From Ascaris suum (lineage: Eukaryota > Nematoda > Chromadorea > Rhabditida > Ascarididae): a DNA stretch of 64,000 bases. The notes beneath the pieces are model-generated. The model was not told the origin of the DNA, did no database searches, and saw only the letters and a program-made list of their open reading frames with translations. Positions 38,901 to 47,784 of the stretch are shown here, piece by piece (position 1 is the stretch's first letter; each line of letters begins with the position of its first letter). The DNA lies in the NCBI GenBank assembly GCA_013433145.1, contig CM024170.1:3429459-3493458 (forward strand). Direction: 5' to 3'. A program made the translations under genes and the position numbers.

Positions 38901-41717
38901 TTCATATACTTTGCAAAAAAGATTCTCCCATCTTGCTTATGGCACTTGCAAACTCGAGGAAACTCCGGCATGATCTCCTTTTCTAGCAATACGTCCATCT
39001 AGAAAGGAGAATGCCATTTTAAAACGTTTTATATATATGACGTTTCGGAGTGTTTTAGAGCGCATTAGTTCTTTGAGTGAAACGACCACCGTTCGGAAAA
39101 TCACAACTTTTTAACCGTGTTACAGCTCATAATGTTTTTGTCTCTGCAAAAAGAGCGTAAAATCTTTCTCCTTTCCGGAATAGAATTCTCGAAGAGGATC
39201 TGTTAACTGCAATATACAAAATAAGTGGAAAGCCGAGAATAATGCAAGCCCTACCCATATAACGACCGCAGAGTTGTGTCTCATTAAAATCGGCAGAAAG
39301 TTCAGCATCAAGTTCCCTCTCCGAAGCAAACGTTTCAACCGTTATGTTGAAAGCACCACTCGCCGCATTGTTGTACCTCGTCTCCAAGGTGCGTGCTATC
39401 CGATTTATCTCTATGCTACTAAGGTTTTCCCTGGAAAAGGAAATATCACGTCCAGCAGTTACGCTTCAAAATGATGATTTCGTGAAAGATTTCAAGATTA
39501 GCAAATTATGATGTGATAATTAAGCTTCTGTAAGGAAGCTCTTGCACCACAACCAAATATCAGTGACCGAACTTGAACAAACACTTTCATTCCACTCAAG
39601 AAAAGTTTACTATAGCCAGGTTTTTCCTGTGTTAACACGTCCATTCGCCTTCTTCCCTTCTCGATAAAGCATTACGGTTGCCAACAATGCGTAATAAAGC
39701 GAAAAAAATGCTCCGATTATTTTGTTCATTTCTCGAATAATCTCTCTTTTTTGCAATTTTTGCGACACCCTTTATAACAAGTAAATACTTTTACTTTTTA
39801 CTAGCAAGTTCGAAATATGCAAGTTTAGCAAAAAATATGGCGAAAAAAAACTGCAATCTGGATGTCTTCGGCACCAGAGACAAATCCGACAGAACTGTAT
39901 CAAGCATAAATTCGATCCCTGAGCATATTCTAACCCAAGAAATAAAACTGATACAAGAAAGATATCCAACTGGCAAATGCTGAACTCAGAGCCATATCAT
40001 TCAAGCAGCCTTCCTTCATTCCTTATGAGTAGGTGGTTCTCGTTTCGTCTCGAGAATTTACACACGCATCCCACTTTTAATTAATAATCTATCGAAGCAA
40101 CACGGTACTAACTGAAAACTCGAGATTCTTCTTCTCCCAAAAACTATTTCATCATAATCCGAAAAACATATCGCCAAATCAAAAGACGCCATTTTGCTTC
40201 TATTCTTGCAACTTTTATGGATTCCAATAGAAAGAAACCTCTCATAATCGGATTTTCACCAAAATAAATGCGACCATAATGAGCAAATCCGAGTGAAGCA
40301 GAATTCCATAATAGATCAATCTTTTAGTATTACATACTTTCGTACGTCTCATCATATATTAAAAACATACCTGAATGCAATTGCAAACAATTTATCACTC
40401 ATGCAATAAGCTCTATTGATTGTTTTGAGAAAACCGAGACGACGATTCAAATCCCTCCAATCGCCACTAATTTTAAACGATTCGAAACTCTCCTCTGGCC
40501 GTTTAACTTTCGTTGCATTCTGAAATAGTCATCAACAATATTTACAATTTTTAAAATAACTCCTAATATTATAGAAACTTCATTTCGCAAACGAACAATT
40601 AACTAGCGTTCTAAATTTGAATTTATTATTGCTTTGTATTAAGGCATTACTTGTATATTTACTTTGATATCACTATAAACGTTGCTGTGGAGATCTATCT
40701 GTACGAATAAAATTCGCCGATCAGCTCATTCCACATCTAAGTGCTTCCCCCCCCCCCCCCCCCTCATTAAAAAAACTTCGCGTTTTCGATGAACACGTGC
40801 AAACTTCGACTAGTATGCTGGAAGCATTAAAACTGTGTTCTTCAACTGTGAAATGAAACACTTGCCTTATGGTGATCGCTTTCGGGTGTAGGTGTAGATG
40901 TGTAGAGATGAATGCGATGCAATTATGTCTTATTTGATTCGATCCCATCAAATATGGAGGTCCCCCTCTTATTTCGATTGATTTTTTGAAGAATTAATCA
41001 AAGACAGCATTCCCCTCCCCCCTCCCTCCCACCTCCACACAATTCAATTGAACTTCTAATCAAATTTTTTTGAGTTGAAATTTTGCACGGTCTTTTTCAA
41101 CATTATGCAATTCACATAACATTACACGCATCACACGTATTAAATATTCACCTCATTACTTACTGCTATGCCTAACGTTACTTGCTACTATTACCTCCAA
41201 CAGTTCTTATTATAACAAGTGTCGCTAATTACGATTTACTAGTATTCATCACTACCAAAACCAGTACTACCAGTAATATCAGCCAGTACTACTTCCTAAC
41301 ACTGCACATGAAATACTTAATTTTGCTGACAGTAGTTTCCCTCATGAATAATATTTGAAAGCGACTACTATTACAATTATTTTAAATAATACTAACCAAA
41401 CAGAAAAGATCTTCTGGAAAATTTTTTATCGATTTCGGAATCAGAAGAGGCCTAGTGACGTCACAGTACTCTGAAATAAGCCCAAAGTAGTCTTGGTGTA
41501 AACCCAAGAGTCGCCTCACATAGCTTTAAGTAAATCGTTTTTCGATAGCCATTATTAGATGGCAACGATGAAATAATCAACAAACCTCAGCGACGATTAT
41601 AACGATAGGAAGTGATAGAACAAGACCGATGAGGATTTCCACCGCTGTTCGCAATTTTGTGCGCCATAAAATCAGTGAATTCTTATGGAGTAGCAATCGT
41701 AGCTGATTGAAGAACAT
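10445..41717 (-). CDS. Full-length ABCA-type ABC transporter (CED-7-like class)
   Basis: One large gene that I assembled from 30 exons, high to low coordinate: 41717-41586, 40519-40371, 39430-39255, 38117-37888, 37173-36976, 36212-36090, 34714-34573, 33531-33415, 32808-32636, 31780-31580, 30426-30136, 29637-29478, 28681-28528, 28184-28054, 27565-27467, 25744-about 25617, 25227-about 25051, about 24294-24119, 22447-22303, 21720-21545, 19492-19356, 18979-18790, 17598-17482, 17123-16983, 14336-14165, 13839-13733, 13329-13157, 11965-11702, 11075-10917, 10634-10445. Splice phases agree at nearly every junction. Order: TM1, extracellular loop 1, TMD1, NBD1, linker, TMD2 with loop 2, NBD2, C-terminal tail. 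About 1,642 residues, near C. elegans CED-7 (about 1,700) and shorter than vertebrate ABCA1, because both extracellular loops are short. Such proteins move or expose lipids across membranes; orthology to ced-7 rather than an abt gene is not established. Weak points: one missing base between exons 11 and 12, and uncertain edges of exons 16-18. Confidence 0.93.
12610..12662. repeat. Near-perfect 23-bp hairpin in an ABCA intron
   Basis: GATGAACTCAACCGTTCCC... (from 12610) is mirrored by ...GGTTGAGTTCATC (ending 12662). The stem is about 23 bp with one bulged C and a 6-nt loop at 12634-12639. The 13-mer CCGACCTACTTCG also occurs twice in direct orientation, at 12594 and 12630. The hairpin lies in the intron between exons 28 and 27, next to a short GC-richer stretch. 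It could be a foldback element remnant, a templated inversion, or a structured intronic RNA. Confidence 0.85.
13468..13482. repeat. Poly-C tract, 15 bases, ABCA intron
   Basis: Uninterrupted C run on the plus strand in the intron between exons 27 and 26; the G strand is the sense strand of the transporter gene. Confidence 0.9.
14640..16550 (-). mobile_element. Dead RTE-type non-LTR retrotransposon in an ABCA intron
   Basis: The minus strand carries ordered pieces of an RTE-clade polyprotein in different frames. 16429-15992 is the endonuclease-to-RT linker ([32 protein letters not shown]). 15902-15594 is the RT fingers and palm ([40 protein letters not shown]). 15655-15080 holds [15 protein letters not shown], the palm motif and the thumb ([20 protein letters not shown]). 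14888-14649 is the C-terminal part ([33 protein letters not shown]). The catalytic box that should read FADD is FAGD, and the usual AFDSV is TFGSV, so two active-site positions are lost besides the frameshifts. No endonuclease domain is visible upstream of about 16550, so the copy is 5'-truncated, as LINEs often are. It sits sense to the host gene in the intron between exons 24 and 25, ending about 300 bp before exon 25. Confidence 0.85.
16983..25227 (-). CDS. ABCA exons 17-24: second transmembrane domain and loop 2
   Basis: Exon 17 ([20 protein letters not shown], then [19 protein letters not shown]) is the first TM segment of the second half. Exons 18-19 give a short extracellular loop of roughly 130-150 residues, with the ABCA landmarks [13 protein letters not shown] and [20 protein letters not shown]. 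Exons 20-24 hold the remaining TM helices, among them [37 protein letters not shown], the aromatic-rich [38 protein letters not shown] and [20 protein letters not shown]. Phases close from 22447 to 16983 without adjustment. The exon 17/18 junction is the least sure: keeping frame calls for a GC donor (AAAG|GCATGT at 25051) joined to 24294. Confidence 0.87.
23530..23980. other. Compositionally distinct block in an ABCA intron
   Basis: This stretch is clearly richer in G and C than its surroundings and has short coding-like runs on both strands with no recognisable motif. It lies in the intron between exons 18 and 19. An old unclassified repeat or transposon fragment is the likeliest reading. 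Confidence 0.35.
25611..28184 (-). CDS. ABCA exons 14-16: post-NBD1 regulatory region and linker
   Basis: Exon 14 ([20 protein letters not shown] ... [12 protein letters not shown]) and exon 15 ([20 protein letters not shown], then [12 protein letters not shown]) make the small alpha/beta regulatory domain that follows each ABCA NBD and ends in the conserved FG.S..TLE.VF motif. Exon 14 was found by following the phase from exon 13 (0) to exon 15 (2). Exon 16 is entered in phase 2 at the acceptor TTTTCCACAG (exon starts 25744). It encodes an acidic and Ser-rich linker ([20 protein letters not shown]) to the second half. Its donor could be at 25617 (GTGGAC) or 25611 (GTAATA); both keep the frame and change the product by two residues. 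Confidence 0.82.
28528..31780 (-). CDS. ABCA exons 10-13: first nucleotide-binding domain (NBD1)
   Basis: Exon 10 is an acidic linker followed by [21 protein letters not shown], the A-loop strand. Exon 11 carries Walker [10 protein letters not shown] (about 30411-30385), the Q-loop segment [12 protein letters not shown] and the helical subdomain. Exon 12 carries the ABC signature LSGGMKRKL and Walker [14 protein letters not shown]. Exon 13 carries the H-loop [16 protein letters not shown] and the ABCA-typical tail [10 protein letters not shown]. All ATP-hydrolysis residues visible are intact, so this half should be active. Odd: exon 11 ends in phase 0 (GAT GTG|GTAGGA), while exon 12 must be entered in phase 1 (TTTTTAG|CT AGC AAA), so one base or a micro-exon is missing between 30136 and 29637. 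Confidence 0.92.
29906..29936. repeat. Small inverted repeat
   Basis: CTGTTATAACAC is followed after a 5-nt spacer by GTGTTATAATACAG, giving an 8-9 bp perfect stem extended imperfectly. It lies in the ABCA intron between exons 12 and 11. Function unknown; small palindromes are common in AT-rich introns. Confidence 0.6.
32636..36212 (-). CDS. ABCA exons 6-9: rest of the first transmembrane domain
   Basis: Exon 6 begins [19 protein letters not shown], the ABCA motif ..YL.VMGL....Y...., then a long hydrophobic segment. Exon 7 ([19 protein letters not shown]) corresponds to the conserved S.L.S.FF......A stretch before TM5. Exon 8 has [12 protein letters not shown] and an amphipathic section. Exon 9 holds the last TM segment of TMD1 ([25 protein letters not shown]), ending with YP.. 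and RKHPLYFL, the typical entry to the cytoplasmic NBD1 linker. The (TA)n array lies in the intron between exons 8 and 9, and exon 9 is only about 55 bp from it. Confidence 0.9.
32863..32950. repeat. (TA)n microsatellite, about 44 units
   Basis: Uninterrupted alternating TA for about 88 bases, in the ABCA intron between exons 9 and 8, beginning about 55 bp upstream (in transcription order) of the exon 9 acceptor. Long TA arrays extrude cruciforms and vary in length; the assembled length may not be exact. Confidence 0.97.
36976..41717 (-). CDS. ABCA exons 1-5: TM1 and first extracellular loop
   Basis: Exon 1 starts [13 protein letters not shown], the usual ABCA opening (a short amphipathic N-terminus with LL..KN), then a Trp/Arg/Lys patch and a hydrophobic segment (about residues 26-42) that forms TM1. 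Exons 2-4 encode about 185 mostly polar residues, including [18 protein letters not shown] and YAIRLRED, as expected for the first extracellular loop. NIT and NET are potential N-glycosylation sites. Exon 5 ends the loop and starts TM2 ([20 protein letters not shown]), followed by SEKEAAVQ, the counterpart of the ABCA EKE..L.E motif before the first cytoplasmic loop. Introns end in canonical AG and begin with GT; phases are 0, 2, 1, 0, 0. Confidence 0.9.
40747..40763. repeat. Poly-C tract, 17 bases, ABCA intron 1
   Basis: Uninterrupted C run on the plus strand inside the first ABCA intron; G lies on the sense strand of the gene. Confidence 0.92.
41456..41463. promoter_or_regulatory. TGACGTCA palindrome in ABCA intron 1
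   Basis: A perfect 8-bp CRE/ATF-type palindrome about 130 bp inside the first intron, in AGTGACGTCACAG. CREB and ATF bZIP factors bind this sequence in animals. Use here is inferred from the match and position only. Confidence 0.35.
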
Positions 41718-42310
41718 CTTATCGCACAATACTTCGACGATTTTTATAGATATATTGTGAGGCGATCCTTTTCACAAATAACCTTCGTTTGATATCTTCT
41801 TCACTCCTGAATTGAACAAATGGAAAATTAAACCGACAATGTTGGCGCATTAGCGTTTTTTTTTTCTCATTCTAGAGAGAAACGTTGACCCTCAGCAACG
41901 AAAAAAAGAAAAAGACGCCTAATAATGCATTTTTCTTCTAAATCAATCAGTAATCTTCGATTTCAAATGCCGTGCTGTTACTTATCGATTCTCTTGTCAC
42001 AAATTCTTTTCATCTGATTGCTACTAAAAAATAAAAATATTTTCCGCCTATTGTTTCATACCTCATATTAGTGGATTTCAGGCAATGGAAATCCGGAATT
42101 ACTTATCTTCCGGTCGATCCCCTTATGAGCGGATATTATTTTCCAAAAAAAAAAAAAATCGTGCTATGAAAATATGAAAATATCATCGCTTTTATTATTC
42201 CCAAATTTATATCAATAAAGATTTTGCGATAGCACTGCTCCGAATATTATGAAATGCTATTCATTACTTTGATAAACAACAAACTCATCATCAATAGACC
42301 AGAAAAAACA

Positions 42311-42338
42311 TGACGTCATCAGAAAAAGCATGACGTCA
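42311..42338. promoter_or_regulatory. Two TGACGTCA palindromes, 20 bp apart, upstream of ABCA
   Basis: TGACGTCA occurs at 42311-42318 and 42331-42338 in a duplicated 20-bp unit (AGAAAAA.CATGACGTCATC), about 600 bp upstream of the ABCA start codon. A two-turn spacing would place two bZIP dimers on the same face. A related copy with the same flank (ATGACGTCATC ... CGCAGAAATCC / CGGAGGATTTC ... TACTAAAA) lies at 44559, so the sites may belong to a dispersed repeat. Confidence 0.4.
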
Positions 42339-42544
42339 TCGCAGTATATCTTCGCAGAAATCCACTAAAATGTTTGCGAAGCAATTATTCAGTAAGATAA
42401 CAAAAATGTAAACATGACTAATGTGTGGATTTGATAAAACAATTTCCAACAGCGACCAAAATCTCCATTCACGGACGTAATTCCATTATGGCGTTCATTA
42501 TACTCGGCAAACTTCTTGGCTCTGGCCTTAGTGCTCTTTGAGTT

Positions 42545-42600
42545 GAAATGACAACGCAGACAGACACAGACAGACAAATGCACAGATAGGCAAATACGTA
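42545..42600. repeat. Degenerate CAGACA simple repeat
   Basis: Short array of CAGACAGA-like units (ACGCAGACAGACACAGACAG...) about 0.85 kb upstream of the ABCA start. Confidence 0.6.
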
Positions 42601-44288
42601 CAGACATGGAGTTGTCATATGCGTATTGTAAACACATAGAGATATGCAAACGCCAATCAAAAGAGGAGAAAGATTGCTGGGGTACGATGCAGTAAGACTT
42701 GCAAAGTTCAACGTCAGATAAGGCATACAACCAATAACTGCACTCAAGAAAGCAGTATAAAGTAATTCCACATGCACTTATCAAAGGTTTAACAGCAACC
42801 TACTGTTTTAGATGATGTCTCACCGCAATGTTGAGTAAACGAAAAGTTGAAGTAAATTAAAAAGAGCATCAAAGATATTGGCGCAACATGCGTTTTCTCG
42901 CTTCCCCTTATCACAACAACCAGTTTCATCAGTCAGCAATAAAGTACACAAGACAGGCACCATATATTACATGATACGATTATTCGCACAAATCTAACTA
43001 AACTTTCGTTGTTTTCTGACCAACAAAAAGGTGAAATTCGATTCGATCCGTTCCATATATATGCGGATTTTGGGTCACATAAAGATGCCTATACATTTAT
43101 CGTTTTGTATTGATAAATGCGCGATTGACTGTAAGTGGGCCCTGACAAGACTTCTTGGCTTCGTCCTACCGAGCCATACGCTCAGCACCCTTATGAGAAC
43201 AACGGCAGTAGATCAAGCTCCGACTATCTCCTAAGCGGAATCGACTCATCGCCATCCGAAGGGCTCGGCCTAAGCCCCATGTACTCTTTGTTGTCATAAT
43301 GCACTTTTACAGTGGTGCATAGAAATGCACTCCCACTCTGAAGATTACGAAATGGAGCAGCAACTGATCCTACCGAATATTTTACGGGGAATTCGAAACT
43401 GGTAGGTGGGAGGAGAGAGGGTCGGCAAAGGGGTCTGAGAGGGGATCGGCAAAGGAGGCACAAATACTTCCCGATGAATCAAAATCAGAATTTCAGTAAT
43501 AATCGGGGCTCGAAATCAACGAAAAAGTGCAATCATGTATCCGCAAACCTTAGAACTATAAGCAGTGATGAAAAGGGATAGATTAAAAAGCCGGATGAGC
43601 TGTACCCCGAAAAATCTCTTCACTCTCCCCCTTCCTCAACCTCCTTTTAACATACAGGTACGTATACCCTAAAAGCAAACTTGATCACAGCTAATACCGG
43701 GAATCAATTTTGAGCAAAGTCCCTCAAAGCCAGATGAATAAAGTAGTTCTCAAAGGTGCAAGAAGCTGGAAATTTCGTAATTGTTAAATCTGCAAAAAAA
43801 GAAAAAAAAAACGAAAGGTTCACAGTGCTCAATAATATTTTCCCCTGTAACCAACAACCGCTGGCAGAAATTCCTCAATAAAAAAGATTCTTTCATATAA
43901 GCGTTAATTATATTTGACGTGAAACTAAGACTCATATATTGCGCGCTATGTTTATCATATATTCAATGAGGCGCAAAATACCGATGAAATCTGATCTGAT
44001 CGCCTTTTCACTTCACGATTTAAGCTGTCATATAAACGGACACATACATAGAAGTCGTTCCCATAATGCGTTAAAGAGAAAAAATTCCGAAGGAAATTAT
44101 TAAAATGCATAAAGTTTGTTATGAAAGCGGCGATCGTCTAAATATAAGCGCTGCTCGATGGGATGAGATTTTCGCTGTAATTTGACAATTAGTGGATAAA
44201 TTTCTTTGATAAATCTGATATATTTATCATGAGATTGTATCTATGCACTATTGATAGCTCTCTTATTTGAGAGGATATTTTTCATCGA

Positions 44289-44356
44289 ATTGCAAATTTT
44301 ATTGCAAAATATTGGACATTTTTGACCACTTTGCAAAAAAGATTTGCAATTGCAAC
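44289..44356. repeat. TTGCAA-rich patch
   Basis: Five copies of TTGCAA or close variants in about 70 bases. Similar clusters occur near 34060-34090, 53570-53670, 54930-55165 and 59603-59670, in both introns and intergenic DNA. Confidence 0.5.
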
Positions 44357-44559
44357 GGTGAGCGAACAACGAAGACGGTTGCATTCACTTAAAGCAGCAA
44401 TAATATCACCACGTTCCATTCTCGATATTATGACTCATCACCACACGTCAACCTGCACAGGTAAAATTACACACCTTTCAAGGGCGTAATCAACGACATG
44501 AATATAATTGTTTGGCAACTTCGATAATGAATGCTATCAAACAATCGCTGATAATGAAA

Positions 44560-44567
44560 TGACGTCA
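44560..44567. promoter_or_regulatory. Fourth TGACGTCA palindrome
   Basis: A perfect CRE-like palindrome followed by GCCGGAAGAAGTTTCTGCGG and TTTCTACTAAAA, similar to the flank at 42340-42370. It lies in the space between the divergent ABCA and ubc-12 genes. Confidence 0.3.
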
Positions 44568-46702
44568 TCAGTCACTGCCGGAAGAAGTTTCTGCGGAGGA
44601 TTTCTACTAAAAACGGATGAAAAGAGCTAACAATCGATAAGAGGCCACCTGTTGGGAAACAAACCAAAACAAACTACAGGTATAGTATTAATGAATGATT
44701 CATAGGGGTTTTTAATACTGCAAAGAACTGGCCTAGCATAGCATATTTCCACAGAATTGCATCAAGTTGAAATACTAATGATGCATCAAAATATCGCTTC
44801 CCAAGCAATAATGAGCCTAGCAAAATGCAGCCCGCCTTGTATGCAGTTAGACAAGATTGACTAAATGTGTGTAGCGCCACTGCTTAGCAATGCAACCATT
44901 CTGCAATTAGAATGCCACACAACACGAATTCGATTTGGTGCTGTCGTCTGGCTGCGTATACAATCGGCTGCATTTTCCTCATTGCGAAATTGCAGCCGTA
45001 AAAGGGGGAGGGGGGCGGTGGGAAAGGAGGAGGGGTGAGAAGAGTACCGAATTGTCCGATTCAATTAGAACCTTGCAAATAACACGCATCAAAAAATCCC
45101 CCACAACACGACAGAAGTCAATACGAAAAAACCGCATAGTTCCATAAAAAAAGGTCACTGACGTTATCATCGCAAATTGTTCGCACTCTTCTTCGCTGGT
45201 CATTTACGCATTGTTTGTGTTCATTTTATTCTCTCGCTCTCTGCGCAATATTATTTCTCTTTCCTAAATCTCTTTCTTCTCTTTGCATCATTTCTATCTT
45301 AGCATTCTTTTCATCTCAATTTTTCACTCTCATCTTCCGTTTCCTTCTCTGCACACACTATTTTCATCATTCTCACTCTGTGTGTGTTATGGTTGCGCTG
45401 TCTTCGCTCACGTATGTTGTGTCGTGTGCGAAGCGGAGCGGCATTATTATCGCGAGTGAAAGTCGTCGTTTGGTGTTTCATTGGTAATTTACCTGTGGTT
45501 TGGGTAATGATAAGGTAAATTGGCTTCACGTGGATTAATTTGGTTTCAGGTGGAAGTCTTTAGTCATTTATTTCCGAAATCGACGATATGCTAACCGGAT
45601 ACCAAGTGGATTAAAGGTTGCCACATGGGCCTGATGTAGCTGTGATCATTTGAACAGAGGTTAAACCGTCCTCGGTAAGGCTAAAGTCGGTTGCAGCTAG
45701 GACCATCTATAACCTACCGGGATCATAACCAGATCTCGTTGACCGAGTTACGTCTAGAATTGAGTTGAGACCATTGCGCTGGTCATATTTCGGCTATTTG
45801 TTTGTATATCTGTAGTATTCTCATTTGAGCAGTGGTTAAGATGTGCGGTACACTTAAATGATTTCGGCAACAATTCGTTGTCGATTCCTTCGTTATAAAT
45901 TCCACATTGCTCTTTCTCGTATTGATAAGGAAGGGCGAGGGGAACAAGAAGGAACAAAAATGCGAAAGAGTTGAAGAGCAACAAAAGGATGTAATTGATC
46001 AGGCCCTTCGTAGCATTGATGCAACGGCTTTGCCCCGAAAAAAATGCTTCTATTGGGTTGGTCGTTGGATGTCCGAAAACAGCTCATCAACTTTCAAAAT
46101 AGTGACCTAAACTCGAGCAAAGTCTAGAATTGAAGACTTACGCGAATGGTCATCACAGCGTCAGGGCGAAAATGCATTCGCATATATATTTACTATTATT
46201 AGGATAACATAGGTTTTCATGTTTGTAAAAAATGGCAAAAAAGTACCGTTGTTCATTGCCGACACTTCGAGAGCGTTTCATTTTATCTTATCTCATAAAC
46301 TATAATGACTGTTCGCGTAAATGGCTATTCGATTTTGCGTTTTTTGCGACGTTCTCTAAATTCGCTATTGTTTTGAGAGGTCGCGCTTCTGTAATTCGTT
46401 GTGGGGGAATTTCGCTATTTGGAGTTTTCGCTATCCCACATTCTTCGTCCCACAAAGAAATCGACAGAGTTGCACACTTTCGAATTGAAGTTGTAAGTGG
46501 AAAAGAAACTTGTCTATTCGCTGCATTTTTAGTTAAAAGCGAAATACGAGTGGAATGGGCTCAGCGGGCATATAAACGAACAACGATGGGAACAATGCTG
46601 GCTACGGGGATCCATCGCTTTCCCTATGATTGCAAATGTCATTTATATAGTCAGTCATTTCTGGCATGCCCTGTTTGTTGTCCTCTTTCCTCTCCCCTCT
46701 CG

Positions 46703-46712
46703 CCCCCCCCCC
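46703..46712. repeat. Poly-C tract, 10 bases
   Basis: C run on the plus strand inside a CT-rich stretch (46680-46735) upstream of ubc-12. It goes against the trend of G runs on the plus strand in this half of the window. Confidence 0.85.
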
Positions 46713-46831
46713 TCCCCTCTCTCAGTCAGCTCAACTAGATGCTTCCTCAAATACTACACAGATATTAGGCTTGAGCGGTTCCCTTTTATTTGCGATCATT
46801 TTTGGATGCTTCATGAGAAGATTTGAGGGAA

Positions 46832-46847
46832 GGGGGGGGGGGGGGGG
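46832..46847. repeat. Poly-G tract, 16 bases
   Basis: Uninterrupted G run on the plus strand, about 0.95 kb upstream of the ubc-12 start. Confidence 0.9.
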
Positions 46848-47425
46848 AGGGTAGGAAGGGAGAGAGGGTGGTTAGATTCCAACCTTCCCATTCCTGGTTT
46901 CTAATGCCGAGTTTTTCAGAAGAGCGAATAGCTCCAGTGGAACTTGCCAGACAACGGTAATGGTATGAATTGCCCACATTTTAGTAAGCGATATCATAGA
47001 TTGCTGTTAATTAAGACGCCATTTTTAATGCGCTTCCTCTCAGCTAATTTTGCTAGACATACGGCAATTATTGAAAGGGGACACAGATGACCAAAATCAT
47101 TGATTCCTGGCGGAGTGTAAAGCCCTTTGATAAGAGATGATTATCGTGAAAGTTTTCCCCAATTTCCTGTTAAAAGTTAGTATGTATAACAGGTAGGACT
47201 TCCATCATAATTGCCGCTAGTGAATGAAAATCTAGAAACTAGCACTTTTTCTTATCAAGGGCTTCTTTGCGAACGCACTTGACGAACAGTGATATTCCAT
47301 CGTAGAAAGCTGACATATGCAAAAATTTTCCCCATCGATGGAAGTGAGCCCAGGCAGGTCGGATGTAAAAATTGCTATGCTATCAAGAACTTTAAAGTTT
47401 ACAAGCAACCAGGGGGGCTGGGGGA

Positions 47426-47436
47426 GGGGGGGGGGG
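47426..47436. repeat. Poly-G tract, 11 bases, within a G-rich cluster
   Basis: The cluster from 47411 reads GGGGGGCTGGGGGAGGGGGGGG..., with several G runs close enough to form a quadruplex, about 350 bp upstream of the ubc-12 ATG. Confidence 0.85.
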
Positions 47437-47591
47437 CAGGGCTCCCGAAACGATTTAGATACATGCGAACCCTGAAAAGTGTATCGTATCACACACTTTA
47501 TGATGCATAACTTAGCTTCCTTTGGCTGTTTTTACTTGGTTTTTGTTTATTTCTTGTTCTTATTGGCTATTTTATGACCGAATTTGAGATA

Positions 47592-47606
47592 GGGGGGGGG
47601 GGGGGG
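47592..47606. repeat. Poly-G tract, 15 bases, near the ubc-12 start
   Basis: Uninterrupted G run, then AGGGG, about 180 bp upstream of the ubc-12 ATG. It could fall in the promoter or 5' UTR. Confidence 0.9.
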
Positions 47607-47784
47607 AGGGGAAGAGGAAGAGTTGATCTGTTGAAATCGTGTTTTCATTGTGTGCTGTTTCGTTTTGCCCACTTCGCATGATTGTTTCGGCAACAAGATT
47701 TATCGATTGATTTGCGTTCATAGATTTATAGAGAATAACTCTTACCTGTATTAATATAAGATTCGATTAAGGTGGTGCTAAGTG

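Larger units (their letters stand above)
41718..47784. other. Intergenic region between divergent ABCA and ubc-12 genes
   Basis: About 6.1 kb separates the two initiator ATGs, which point away from each other, so promoters for both genes should lie here. I see CRE-like palindromes, a CAGACA-type simple repeat (42545-42600), a dispersed-repeat-like block near 43230-43460 with GATCGGCAAAGG-type duplications, TTGCAA-rich sequence at 44289-44356, a pyrimidine-rich block at 45220-45375 and several G tracts. The 45600-45760 stretch looks like a repeat copy. No convincing gene; one 168-codon open stretch at 46232-46738 has no support. Confidence 0.5.

Noticed and set aside
42389..42784. 131-codon minus-strand frame upstream of ABCA
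   Set aside because: Its core is a translation of a CAGACA simple repeat (LSVHLSVCVCL), and it has no homology signal.
45220..45487. 90-codon plus-strand hydrophobic frame
   Set aside because: Mostly the translation of a pyrimidine-rich block, which gives Leu/Phe/Ser-rich frames by composition alone.
46232..46738. 168-codon open frame on the plus strand upstream of ubc-12
   Set aside because: No family motif, its end is a translation of a CT-rich low-complexity run (PLSSPLSPPPLPSLS), and no splice signals support it.
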